The translations under genes were made by a program, and so were the position numbers. Below are positions 6,187 through 14,983 of a stretch of 58,958 nucleotides of DNA, one piece after another. The notes beneath the pieces were generated by a model. The model worked only from the letters and a program-made list of their open reading frames with translations, ran no database searches and was not told the origin of the DNA. Numbering within the stretch: position 1 is the first letter of the stretch; every line of letters starts with the position of its first letter. Where the stretch lies: the IMG/VR virus record IMGVR_UViG_3300032322_001673, positions 1 through 58,958 of that record. One strand, given 5' to 3'. The DNA comes from a virus.

Positions 6187-7564
6187 AATACCAACATACA
6201 TCAAACTTATTGAAGAAAAGACAGGGTCACCTACCTTTTGCGTTTTACCATGGATTCATTTAGCAACCAGACCCAATGGTGATGCAAGACTGTGTTGCGG
6301 TAGTAATGCTAGTCAAGCAACGAAAGGAATACTAGATGCTGGTCTAGTTAGAAAAGAAAATGGAGAAGTTGCTAACTTCGGAAAAGACACACTACAACAA
6401 GCCTTTAATAATGTTTACATGCGTGATGTAAGGAAAACAATGCTAGAAGGCAAAATACCTTCTAGTTGCACTAAGTGTTTTGAAGAAGAACAAAATGGCA
6501 TTCTAAGTAAAAGAATTTGGGAAATGTATGAATGGGATAAAGATGGAATAGATTTTAAACAACTTATTGCTGACACAAAAGAAGATGGTGAAGTTCCTAC
6601 TGCTATACGATACTTTGACATTAGATTAGGACACACCTGTAATTTAAAGTGCGTTATGTGTACACCGCACGACAGTTCAAAGTGGGTACAAGATCATAAG
6701 AAAATTATTCCTATTACAAAAAGCGAGACCGTGTTGCAACAGATAGCATGGGATCAATCCACATTTGACAATACCTGGTATGAGAAATCAGAGTTTTGGG
6801 AAGAAGTGTTTGAACAGATTCCTAATATACAACAAATGTATTTTGCAGGTGGCGAACCTTTAATGATTAAGGAACATCATAAATTCCTAGAGGAAATCAT
6901 TAAGCGAGGGTATGAAAAACAAATAACACTAAGATATAACAGTAACGGTATATTTGTAGATGATTATATCATTGACATGTGGAGTAAATTTAAAAAGGTT
7001 AAATTTGCATTCAGTATTGATGCAGTCAATGAAAGAAATCACTACATAAGATATCCTGCAGAGTGGGATATTATTGTTAAAAATTTACATAAATTAGACA
7101 ACACACCTGACAACATACATATAGGAATCGCATGTGCTGTGCAAATTTTTAATATCAAGCATATCATAGATTTCGCTAAATGGAAAATACAACAAAACTT
7201 TAAGAAAATAAACAAATACCAAGTAGAAAACTACCTAGTGGGCGGCGGTATTTTGAACATGCATATGTTGTATATACCAACCTTCTTAAGTGCAAGAATG
7301 TTACCCGAAGAAGATAAAAAAGAATTAAGAAATCAATTTATAGAATTTAAAAATTGGTTATGGGATAACTATACTCAGGATGATGTATTTTGGAATTCTA
7401 GTCCATATGGTTGGCAAAGATGGGAAGGTATATTAAAATTTGTAGAGGCAGAAGATCATAGCCACTTGTTGCCAGACTTTAAGGAATATGTTTCTAATTT
7501 AGACGTAATTAGAGGCACAAATTCAAAACAAATATTTCCAGAATTAGCCAGTTTACTAAAATGA
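6179..7564 (+). CDS. radical SAM protein 2, twitch-domain type
   Basis: 461 aa from the ATG at 6179, which overlaps the previous stop by 8 nt. A GTG at 6128 in the same frame would add 17 residues overlapping the neighbour and is less likely. An N-terminal Cys-rich part (FCVLPWIHL, ARLCCGS, SCTKCFEE; C21, C39, C40, C97, C100) precedes the radical SAM core C154-x3-C158-x2-C161 (HTCNLKCVMC) and 'FAGGEPL'. Auxiliary cysteines before the core are the layout of 'twitch domain-containing' radical SAM proteins known from aquatic phages. Reaction unknown. Confidence 0.85.
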   Translation: MNKIPTYIKLIEEKTGSPTFCVLPWIHLATRPNGDARLCCGSNASQATKGILDAGLVRKENGEVANFGKDTLQQAFNNVYMRDVRKTMLEGKIPSSCTKCFEEEQNGILSKRIWEMYEWDKDGIDFKQLIADTKEDGEVPTAIRYFDIRLGHTCNLKCVMCTPHDSSKWVQDHKKIIPITKSETVLQQIAWDQSTFDNTWYEKSEFWEEVFEQIPNIQQMYFAGGEPLMIKEHHKFLEEIIKRGYEKQITLRYNSNGIFVDDYIIDMWSKFKKVKFAFSIDAVNERNHYIRYPAEWDIIVKNLHKLDNTPDNIHIGIACAVQIFNIKHIIDFAKWKIQQNFKKINKYQVENYLVGGGILNMHMLYIPTFLSARMLPEEDKKELRNQFIEFKNWLWDNYTQDDVFWNSSPYGWQRWEGILKFVEAEDHSHLLPDFKEYVSNLDVIRGTNSKQIFPELASLLK

Positions 7565-8514
7565 AAATTATAAAAATAAAAAATTTGTCAACAGACCATC
7601 TCAGTGTAGAATTTGTTTTAGGTAATGTTTGTAACTATAAATGTCACTACTGCTTTAAGGGATGCAATGAGGGAACTCATAGATGGCCGAATCACGACAT
7701 TGTGCTAAAAAACATGAAGTCACTTTTTTCTTACTATCGATCTCAAGGAAAAACAAATATTGATTTAAAAATCATAGGAGGGGAAACAACACTTTGGCCC
7801 TATTTAGAACATTTTGTTAAAGATATAAAACAAGTAGCAAATGTTTTTGTTAGAGTCAGTACCAATGCTAGTAGAACAATTGACTATTGGAATGATAAGT
7901 CACATTTATTTGATGAAATTACAATTAGTGTTCATAATGAGTTTGCAAATTTAAATCACATTATTAAAGTTGCAGATTTAATTTATAGTAAGAAACAAAG
8001 TAATCTTTATGTGTTTGTTTTGATGGATCCATACAATTGGAAAAAATCGATAGAATGCTTTGATTACTTACATTCAAATAGTGAAGGATGGTTTTTATCT
8101 CCCCAACCAGTATTGTTTGATAATGTTACAACCTATTCACAAGAACAGACAGAATATCTTACTACAGTTAAAAAAAGAGTATGTGACGATGTAAAGAAAG
8201 TAAAGCCAAAATATGCAATGATGTTCACGCAAGACGGAACTGTAGAACCCTATGACTATAAAAAAATTGTTCTTAATAAAGCTAACAATTTTTACGGTTA
8301 TAAATGCAATATTGGAATAGACAGAATTTATATTGACATTGAAGGTGAGATACGAGGAGCTTGCGGTGAACAATTGTTTGATGGAAATTTAAATATAAAA
8401 GATCAAAATTTTGAAGAAAAGATAAAGTTATATAAAAATCTTGAACCTGTCATATGTAGTAAGAATGTTTGTGGGTGCGGTGCTGAAATAATGTTAGATA
8501 AAGAATTAATATGA
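7561..8514 (+). CDS. radical SAM protein 3
   Basis: 317 aa. Core motif C24-x3-C28-x2-C31 (NVCNYKCHYCF) with a further C35, and a GGE-type SAM site 'IIGGETT' (71-77). The C-terminal region has cysteines in 'YKCNIG', 'RGACGEQ' and 'VICSKNVCGCG', consistent with one or more auxiliary clusters. The ATG overlaps the previous stop by 4 nt. It is similar in layout to radical SAM proteins 1 and 5, which suggests duplication and specialisation within the operon. Substrate unknown. Confidence 0.85.
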   Translation: MKIIKIKNLSTDHLSVEFVLGNVCNYKCHYCFKGCNEGTHRWPNHDIVLKNMKSLFSYYRSQGKTNIDLKIIGGETTLWPYLEHFVKDIKQVANVFVRVSTNASRTIDYWNDKSHLFDEITISVHNEFANLNHIIKVADLIYSKKQSNLYVFVLMDPYNWKKSIECFDYLHSNSEGWFLSPQPVLFDNVTTYSQEQTEYLTTVKKRVCDDVKKVKPKYAMMFTQDGTVEPYDYKKIVLNKANNFYGYKCNIGIDRIYIDIEGEIRGACGEQLFDGNLNIKDQNFEEKIKLYKNLEPVICSKNVCGCGAEIMLDKELI

Positions 8515-9104
8515 AAATTGACTTAGAACATATAATGTTTTGGATGGATGCTATACGTAATAGCGAGGATCCAAAACGTACATTAGAAAGTTTTTGGAAG
8601 GGTCAACTACGTAGCAAAGAATGGCTTATAAAAGAATTAGGAGTTTTTGTAGGTAAACCAGTATGCATCGACATTTTTGGTGGTTGGAACGGAGTATTGG
8701 CTAGTATGCTATTTCATGCTCCTTATCCAATTAAATCAATTCGTAGTATTGACATAGACCCAAAATGTGAAGAAATAGCAAACACAATGAACAAGATAGA
8801 GTTAATGAAGGGTGTTTTTCATGCAGTAACCGCGGACATGTGCAATTTACGTAGTGATGCGGATATTGCTATTAATACTAGTTGCGAACACATAACTCAA
8901 GATCAATATGAACAATGGCTGACTTGTTTGCCACAAAATAGTTTACTTGTTCTACAAAGTAACAATTATAAAATTTATGAACATATTAGAATAAGCGAAG
9001 GATTAGATGACTTTGTAGAGCAATCACAATTATCAAAAGTTTTATATTGTGATAAATTAGACTTGCCTTTATATGACAGGTACATGATCATAGGATACAA
9101 ATAA
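8511..9104 (+). CDS. class I SAM-dependent methyltransferase-like protein
   Basis: 197 aa. Motif I appears as 'CIDIFGGWNGVLASM' (52-66), followed by an acidic ribose-binding 'IRSIDIDPK' (78-85). The remaining motifs are weaker ('DIAINTSCEH', 'LLVLQSNNY'). This is a Rossmann-type methyltransferase fold of unknown specificity. It sits among five radical SAM genes, overlapping by 4 nt upstream and 1 nt downstream (TAATG), so it probably acts on the same substrate. Confidence 0.7.
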   Translation: MKIDLEHIMFWMDAIRNSEDPKRTLESFWKGQLRSKEWLIKELGVFVGKPVCIDIFGGWNGVLASMLFHAPYPIKSIRSIDIDPKCEEIANTMNKIELMKGVFHAVTADMCNLRSDADIAINTSCEHITQDQYEQWLTCLPQNSLLVLQSNNYKIYEHIRISEGLDDFVEQSQLSKVLYCDKLDLPLYDRYMIIGYK

Positions 9105-10204
9105 TGTTTAAATTTTCAGAATTAAAATCTATACATTTAGAAATAAGCACACGCTGTCAAGCAAGCTGTCCTATGTGCCCAAGGAAATATCACGGTGGTG
9201 TTGAGAATACAAATCTTAAAATAGCAGATTGGACTATCCAAGAATTTAAACATATATTTACGGATGAACTATTGAATCAACTAGATATGATTTACTTTTG
9301 TGGTAATTATGGTGATCCAATTATGAATGATGATTTGATATCCATGTGCCAATACATTAAAGACAAAAAACCCAATATGCAAGTTAGAATACATACCAAT
9401 GGTGGCGCACGTTCAACAAAATGGTGGGTTGATTTATTTAACAGTCTTAATGAAAATCACTTAATTTATTTTGGAATAGACGGTCTAGAAGATACAAATC
9501 ACATTTATAGAATTGGAGTTAATTTTGATATTACGATTCGCAATGCACAAGCATTTATAGATGCGGGAGGCAAAGCTGAATGGGTTTTTATTAAATTTAA
9601 ACACAACGAACATCAAACAGAGTTAGCAGAACAATGTAGTAAAGACATGGGTTTTGTGAGTTTTACCATAAAGAACACTACTAGATTTATTGGGGAAAAT
9701 AGATATAGTGTAGTAGATGAAAGCGGAAACATTTTATATTATCTTGAACCACCAACTGATAATCAAGTTGTGTTTATATCACCTGAACAAATAAAAAGAT
9801 CAGGTGAAATTATTAACAGTTCTAAAATAAGTTGTTATGTGCAAAATTTAAAAGAAATTTATATTGATGCACACAAAAATGTTTTTCCTTGCTGTTTTTT
9901 AGCAAGTGCCCCTTACCACTATCAACAGAAAGAAGAACCTACTGATCCATTTAGAAAAATGATTTACAATTTTCATTATAAGGTATTATCCCAATATCAT
10001 AATTTAGTAGAAACGTTGGGGAGTATAGAAAATATACACGCTATGAATAAACCAATCAAAGATATCATTAGTAGCACAGAATGGCAAACAGTTTGGGATC
10101 ATCACTGGAACGTTGAAAAATTATATACCTGTGCTAGGGTATGTGGGAAAACAGGTAACTCTAAACCTAAAGATCAATTTGTTAAGAGAGTAAAAAATGA
10201 TTGA
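9104..10204 (+). CDS. radical SAM protein 4
   Basis: 366 aa. C18-x3-C22-x2-C25 (STRCQASCPMC) binds the 4Fe-4S cluster, and the SAM-binding loop is 'YFCGNYGDP', divergent from GGE. A C-terminal 'VFPCCFLAS' and 'LYTCARVCGKT' supply auxiliary cysteines. The CxxSCPMCPR form is typical of peptide- or protein-modifying SPASM/twitch enzymes. It overlaps the next gene by 8 nt. Substrate unknown. Confidence 0.85.
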   Translation: MFKFSELKSIHLEISTRCQASCPMCPRKYHGGVENTNLKIADWTIQEFKHIFTDELLNQLDMIYFCGNYGDPIMNDDLISMCQYIKDKKPNMQVRIHTNGGARSTKWWVDLFNSLNENHLIYFGIDGLEDTNHIYRIGVNFDITIRNAQAFIDAGGKAEWVFIKFKHNEHQTELAEQCSKDMGFVSFTIKNTTRFIGENRYSVVDESGNILYYLEPPTDNQVVFISPEQIKRSGEIINSSKISCYVQNLKEIYIDAHKNVFPCCFLASAPYHYQQKEEPTDPFRKMIYNFHYKVLSQYHNLVETLGSIENIHAMNKPIKDIISSTEWQTVWDHHWNVEKLYTCARVCGKTGNSKPKDQFVKRVKND

Positions 10205-11270
10205 TTTTCACACCATAAAAAATGATGGCTCAAACTCATTTGTGATTACTTGGGATTTAGGTAGGCGTTGTAATTTTGATTGTAGTTATTGCCCAGTGCA
10301 TAGACATGATAATTTCAGTAGTCACGCTAGTTTGATAGAGTTAAAAAACACATGTAATTTCTTATTTGAGTATATTTCATTAATATCGCAACATCGACAT
10401 AACAAAGATTTTTATATTAGTTTTACAGGAGGCGAACCTACTGTTAATCCCAATTTTATAAAGTTTGCGGAGCATTTAAATAATGAATGGAAAAATAAGT
10501 TTGATAAAGATATCAAAATAAAATTAGATGTGACTTCAAATGGTGCGATGAGCGAAAAAATAGCTACAAGTATTATTAGAAATTTTGATCATGTAACAAT
10601 AAGTTACCATGCTGAATCAGATGAAATAACAAAAAAGAATGTAATAGATAGGATATTACAATTACATCAAGGTGAAGTAGACATGAAAGTAAATGTTATG
10701 ATGCATGCCAAACATTTTGATGAGTGTGTAAAGGTATGTAACATTTTAAAAGAAAATAATGTTAAGTATATACCTAGACCAATTGGTGAAGATCCTGACA
10801 GTATGCTTGCCACCGCTCACAAATATTCTGATGAACAAAAACAATGGTACAGTGACTTTTTTAACACACCAATTACACCCACCACAAGACCTTGTTGCGG
10901 TGGAAGAAGTTTTACATTATGCAACAATGAAGAATCGATAGAAACGAAGGTAATAGGATTTAGAAATTTTAAAGATTGGTATTGTAGTGTAAATTGGTAT
11001 TTCTTACATGTTGAACAGCAAACAGATTTAGTCTATCACCATCAAACCTGTCAGGCCAATTTCAACGGGGAACGTGGGAGTATCGGAACCATAACAAATT
11101 ATGCTGATATTATCAGTAATCTAAAAAACAACCTTAACAATAAACAAATGCCCACTATTGTTTGCCCTAATAAATTATGCGGATGCGGGTTATGTATTCC
11201 TAAAAGCAAACACAAAGATCAATATTTAGTAAACATAAACAATACAGTTAATCAATCCATATTATCATGA
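10197..11270 (+). CDS. radical SAM protein 5
   Basis: 357 aa. C25-x3-C29-x2-C32 (RRCNFDCSYCP) and 'SFTGGEPTVNP' form the radical SAM core. The C-terminal third has many cysteines (RPCCGG, LCNNEE, WYCSVN, TCQANF, VCPNKLCGCGLC) suggesting one or two auxiliary clusters. It overlaps the following oxygenase gene by 4 nt. Like proteins 1 and 3 it begins with a short N-terminal strand followed by 'xWDLGRxCN'. Substrate unknown. Confidence 0.85.
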   Translation: MIDFHTIKNDGSNSFVITWDLGRRCNFDCSYCPVHRHDNFSSHASLIELKNTCNFLFEYISLISQHRHNKDFYISFTGGEPTVNPNFIKFAEHLNNEWKNKFDKDIKIKLDVTSNGAMSEKIATSIIRNFDHVTISYHAESDEITKKNVIDRILQLHQGEVDMKVNVMMHAKHFDECVKVCNILKENNVKYIPRPIGEDPDSMLATAHKYSDEQKQWYSDFFNTPITPTTRPCCGGRSFTLCNNEESIETKVIGFRNFKDWYCSVNWYFLHVEQQTDLVYHHQTCQANFNGERGSIGTITNYADIISNLKNNLNNKQMPTIVCPNKLCGCGLCIPKSKHKDQYLVNINNTVNQSILS

Positions 11271-11983
11271 AAATTAACGCACAAGATATATTACAAGAAA
11301 CATATGATGTTTTCATTAAAGCTGGATTTAAAAAAATACTTGATAACAGTATTACAATATCTGAAATAGAGTATTATAAATTACATACAGCTTTTTTGGT
11401 TCCTACTTCAATTAAAATTGATACTGAATTATTTGTGGAACAAGTTAAAGAATTTAAATTCCAACAATGGGGAAAAAATCACACTCATTTGCCTAGATAC
11501 GGATTGGCATTAGTAAATAAAAGCGGAGAACTAATTGAGGATGATCCAATTAATGGTAGTTTAATGACATGGAATAAAGATCATCCTAATGATCCTATTA
11601 TTGAAACTGATTGTTTGACGCCTACACCAGTAATGAAGATATCATCCCTAGAGCCATTAAGGATATTTGACGATTACTGGACTAGAAGTAATATACTTAA
11701 ATGGAATAATGGGGCTATGTTTTTACCACATATTGATACAGTTGTACCAAGCATGTGGCTTAGGTTATGGATGAGTACTGAAGGGCTAACGGTTAGATAT
11801 TACGATGAGACATCGGAAGAATTAAAAGAAATAGAGTACGAACCCGGACGAGTTTATTTAATAGATACTTCAAAAATTCATGATGCATACTCAACAAATG
11901 ATAATGTTTACCAATTGTTTTTAAGTGTACTTACGACTGCGGATTATTTAATTTCTTCTGTAATTCTTCCCACGCAAATCTAA
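11267..11983 (+). CDS. probable Fe(II)/2-oxoglutarate-type oxygenase
   Basis: 238 aa. 'FLPHIDTVVPSMWLRLWM' (153-170) with H155 and D157, then 'RVYLIDTSKIHDAYS' with H205, gives the His-x-Asp...His iron triad on a jelly-roll-like region. This resembles the AspH-like hydroxylases at 15666-16759. It is the last gene of the plus-strand operon. Its last 53 bases overlap the 3' end of the convergent PP-loop gene, and no terminator is visible. It may hydroxylate the product of the radical SAM enzymes. Confidence 0.65.
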   Translation: MKINAQDILQETYDVFIKAGFKKILDNSITISEIEYYKLHTAFLVPTSIKIDTELFVEQVKEFKFQQWGKNHTHLPRYGLALVNKSGELIEDDPINGSLMTWNKDHPNDPIIETDCLTPTPVMKISSLEPLRIFDDYWTRSNILKWNNGAMFLPHIDTVVPSMWLRLWMSTEGLTVRYYDETSEELKEIEYEPGRVYLIDTSKIHDAYSTNDNVYQLFLSVLTTADYLISSVILPTQI

Positions 11984-12782
11984 CGGTATCGTTTCTATAA
12001 ACAGTTTTATCTTCAATACCTAATTTAGCAAAAGCATCATATCTCTGCTGACAATTAAAGCAAGTTCCACAATGGATATAATTTTCTCTTACTGAGTTAG
12101 TCACGCACGAAATAGTTTGGTATGCTAAATCTAAATATCCTAACTGTATGTACAAATCAAGAACTTCACTTTTATTAAGGGTATCAAAAGGTCTTAAAGT
12201 TACTTTTCGATTGAAATCTGATCTTAGCATTGGATAAACTAGACCCGAAATTTCCAAATCTTTTATGTATTCGGTAAACGTACCTGTAGGTACGTGAAAT
12301 TCTTCAATAACATCTCTATATTTTTCGTAATTACTATAACACTTTTGAACAATACTTTCATGTGTTGAATTTTTATCTTCTTTGAATTCTGCTACGTTAA
12401 AGAATAATTTAGTAAAGCCCCACATGGTAAATTCAATATTGTGTGTATTTTTCATATATTCAAATATTTGGTAACTCCACGTTTGAATGTCTTTTTTATG
12501 TAATTCAATATCTACAGGAATATAATGTACAGGATGTCCCAATATTTCGCTAGCGTTATCTACGTTTATTTTTACATTCTTGTTTGATTCAGGATTACTG
12601 ACTGTGAACATATCATCAGAATACACTAATACAACATTTTTAGGACCATATTTGTCTAACGCAATTTTGGCAATCAAAGTGGATTCAAGTCCGCCACTTA
12701 TTGCTACGCCTGCTTTACCCCATGACAGTGTAGGGAAATGATCATCAATATGATATTCGATGTTAGTTGGTTTAAGTATCAT
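11931..12782 (-). CDS. QueC-like PP-loop ATPase
   Basis: 283 aa. The PP-loop 'AISGGLEST' (28-35) binds ATP as in N-type ATP pyrophosphatases (consensus SGGxDS; here Glu replaces Asp). A C-terminal Cys set C226, C238, C241, C244 (IHCGTCFNCQQR) matches the zinc site of QueC. QueC makes 7-cyano-7-deazaguanine (preQ0), and phages use relatives for deazaguanine DNA modification. QueD, QueE, FolE or DpdA are not in this window. It could instead be a specialised amide-forming enzyme. It overlaps the downstream end of the oxygenase gene and has a 4-nt overlap with the desaturase upstream. Confidence 0.75.
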   Translation of the reverse strand: MILKPTNIEYHIDDHFPTLSWGKAGVAISGGLESTLIAKIALDKYGPKNVVLVYSDDMFTVSNPESNKNVKINVDNASEILGHPVHYIPVDIELHKKDIQTWSYQIFEYMKNTHNIEFTMWGFTKLFFNVAEFKEDKNSTHESIVQKCYSNYEKYRDVIEEFHVPTGTFTEYIKDLEISGLVYPMLRSDFNRKVTLRPFDTLNKSEVLDLYIQLGYLDLAYQTISCVTNSVRENYIHCGTCFNCQQRYDAFAKLGIEDKTVYRNDTVRFAWEELQKKLNNPQS

Positions 12783-13507
12783 TTTTTAAATACCTTTTCT
12801 AATACGTATCCTAATAAATCATATTTGTGAAATCTCACATTACCTGGATATCGATGATGATTTTCATGATAGGCTTCGCCTCCTATAAAAAAATTAACTA
12901 GAAATTTGTTAGAAGGAACGTCACGACTCCAATCATGAGTCCACGTATTTATAAAACCCTCAAAATGAAATACTATTGCAATTGGTGCCCAAAAAATTGC
13001 TAGGGCTAGGTTGAAAGGTAAAATAAATAATGAACCAATAATTATAGGTAGATAAATCCAATAATAATAACGATGCCATAATACATGATAAGTTCGCAAT
13101 AAGCTACCGGCAAACTTAGGATCTATTTTACTAAAGCTATATCCAAATAATTGTACATACCATGTACCCATTATTTTCGGGCTATGAGGATCTTTATGAG
13201 TGCCTTGGTACTTATGATGTTGTCTATGAGTTGCAGTCCAACTTAATGCACTACCTTGCATACTAAATCCTGCGATAAAGCATCCCAACATTTCTAACCA
13301 TTTTGGAACTTTAACGGCTTGGTGTGAAACTACTCTATGATAAAATGTGCTGATGCCTAAAATAGCAACAACATAATGCACACCTAAAGCAATTAATAAC
13401 ATTTGCCATTGTAGTGTTGCAATCAAATAAATTAGCGCAACATGCCCTAACAATATCCAAAAATATCCGTATAGTCTACTAAAATTTACTTCCTCAAATC
13501 TTTTCAT
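12779..13507 (-). CDS. membrane fatty-acid desaturase A
   Basis: 242 aa with four hydrophobic membrane segments and the three His boxes of acyl-lipid/acyl-CoA desaturases: HRVVSH (57-62), HRQHH (94-98) and HENHH (214-218), binding a di-iron centre. It inserts a double bond into acyl chains at the membrane using O2 and an electron donor. Third of three tandem desaturases, overlapping its upstream neighbour by 14 nt and the PP-loop gene by 4 nt. Regioselectivity cannot be read from sequence alone. Confidence 0.92.
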   Translation of the reverse strand: MKRFEEVNFSRLYGYFWILLGHVALIYLIATLQWQMLLIALGVHYVVAILGISTFYHRVVSHQAVKVPKWLEMLGCFIAGFSMQGSALSWTATHRQHHKYQGTHKDPHSPKIMGTWYVQLFGYSFSKIDPKFAGSLLRTYHVLWHRYYYWIYLPIIIGSLFILPFNLALAIFWAPIAIVFHFEGFINTWTHDWSRDVPSNKFLVNFFIGGEAYHENHHRYPGNVRFHKYDLLGYVLEKVFKK

Positions 13508-14228
13508 TTGTCCAACCTAATTTAGTTATTAAATATCCTGCAGGGTCATATTTTGTGTAATTTAATTTTGGATTTGAGTGATGGGATGCATGATATATAC
13601 CATCAGAAAATATTAAAGGCCAATATAATTTAGCAATGTTTCTTGCTTCACCGTTTTTGTGACTAATAACATTAACAAAAAGATTTGTGTTAAAAATCAT
13701 AAATGCTACAGGAATTGCCCAAAGCGTCATAAACCATACAAATGGCAATAATAAAAATAATATTAAATTTCCTAATATGATGAAATGAATTTCATATTTA
13801 CTTAGAAATAAAAAATAAGAATCTCTAAGTCTATCTATACCTCTTTTTAATTGTGCCTCATGAAAACGAGAACAAAAAATGATATAATACCATGATTTAT
13901 ATTTAGGACTATGTGGATCGTTTTCTGTATCTGTATAATGATGATGTGTTCTATGCCATGCTGCCCATGTTATTGGCGTTCCAATTAACGCTAACACACT
14001 TATAGTTGCTAATATGTTCTGAACAAATTTAGGAGGATTCCATAAATTATGGCTAGCCCAACGATGACAAAACAAACTTTGAACTACATCAATCATAAAC
14101 CAATAACTGATATAACCTATAATTAATTGATACCATGTTGCATGATAAAGCCAAACAGGAAATAACAATAGATAAGTTATGAACAAAAACGTTGATGTAT
14201 ATTTGGATAGTGTAATTTGAGAAATCAT
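13494..14228 (-). CDS. membrane fatty-acid desaturase B
   Basis: 244 aa from the ATG at 14228, which forms an ATGA overlap with the upstream stop; the frame extends further upstream but over the neighbour. His boxes HRWASH (55-60), HRTHH (92-96) and HASHH near the C-terminus, with several long hydrophobic segments. Same family as desaturases A and C but clearly diverged, so the three probably differ in position or substrate rather than being recent copies. Confidence 0.92.
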   Translation of the reverse strand: MISQITLSKYTSTFLFITYLLLFPVWLYHATWYQLIIGYISYWFMIDVVQSLFCHRWASHNLWNPPKFVQNILATISVLALIGTPITWAAWHRTHHHYTDTENDPHSPKYKSWYYIIFCSRFHEAQLKRGIDRLRDSYFLFLSKYEIHFIILGNLILFLLLPFVWFMTLWAIPVAFMIFNTNLFVNVISHKNGEARNIAKLYWPLIFSDGIYHASHHSNPKLNYTKYDPAGYLITKLGWTNEKI

Positions 14229-14983
14229 TTTTTTATCATCCAAATAATCATTGCGGGCAGATCCACTTCCCACCAACGTTCCCAATTACTCCAATTATAA
14301 GGTTTAGCATGATGATTATTGTGCCATCCCTCACCTAAGGCTAAAATATTTGCGATCCAACTATTTCGGCTTTCATCATGTCTTAAGTCATACGTTTTGT
14401 ATCCATGTCTATGAGCAATAACAATGATAGAACTTGTAGAGTGCAATACAATACATGCAGGAATACTATACACAAATATAACGAACCATGGATTAATACA
14501 AAATAAAATGAAACAGTATAACAATATAATTTCTAGATAATAGTTATGTAAAAATTTTTGAAATTTATCTTTTCGTAAATCTCTCACTAATTTTAAATCT
14601 AATTTTACTAAGTTCCATAGTCCAAACCATGCTCTAAAATTTCCTATTAGGTGGGGGCTATGTGGATCCCCTGCCTTTTCACAACTACGGTGATGTTGTC
14701 TATGAATTGCTACCCATGCTAAAGGACTACCTATTGTAGTAACTACACCAATAATACTTAAAGTTTTTTCCCAAAATTTTGATGTCTTAAAACTTTTATG
14801 GGAAAGATATCTGTGATATCCAACTCCTACACCCATAGGACCAATTATAAGCCAAGTTATAAGAGATATTACTAGGTACATATATTGTCCTGTCGTAAAC
14901 ACAAAGGCAAATCCAATCATAAGCAATAAATGATTTATGATCTGCATCCCTCTAACTAATTGATTATGTGTAATTTTATGCAT
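14225..14983 (-). CDS. membrane fatty-acid desaturase C
   Basis: 252 aa. His boxes HRYLSH (57-62), HRQHH (94-98) and HNNHH near the C-terminus; long hydrophobic segments around residues 15-50 and 145-175. The order of boxes and the length fit delta-9-type desaturases. It starts directly after the stop of the upstream gene (TAA then ATG). The three desaturases together suggest that the phage changes unsaturation of host membrane lipids, or makes an unusual acyl chain. Confidence 0.92.
   Translation of the reverse strand: MHKITHNQLVRGMQIINHLLLMIGFAFVFTTGQYMYLVISLITWLIIGPMGVGVGYHRYLSHKSFKTSKFWEKTLSIIGVVTTIGSPLAWVAIHRQHHRSCEKAGDPHSPHLIGNFRAWFGLWNLVKLDLKLVRDLRKDKFQKFLHNYYLEIILLYCFILFCINPWFVIFVYSIPACIVLHSTSSIIVIAHRHGYKTYDLRHDESRNSWIANILALGEGWHNNHHAKPYNWSNWERWWEVDLPAMIIWMIKK

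Noticed and set aside
4299-11983. RiPP biosynthetic cluster with a precursor peptide
   Set aside because: No small gene with a leader-core pattern was found in the gaps or overlaps. The enzymes suit such a role but the substrate is missing, so I kept only the general statement.
11931-12782. Complete deazaguanine DNA-modification system
   Set aside because: Only the QueC-like enzyme is present. The radical SAM proteins do not look like QueE, and no QueD, FolE or transglycosylase is seen in the window.
12940-12960. TATAAATA motif inside desaturase A
   Set aside because: It lies in the middle of a coding sequence with no gene start downstream at a fitting distance; chance in AT-rich DNA.
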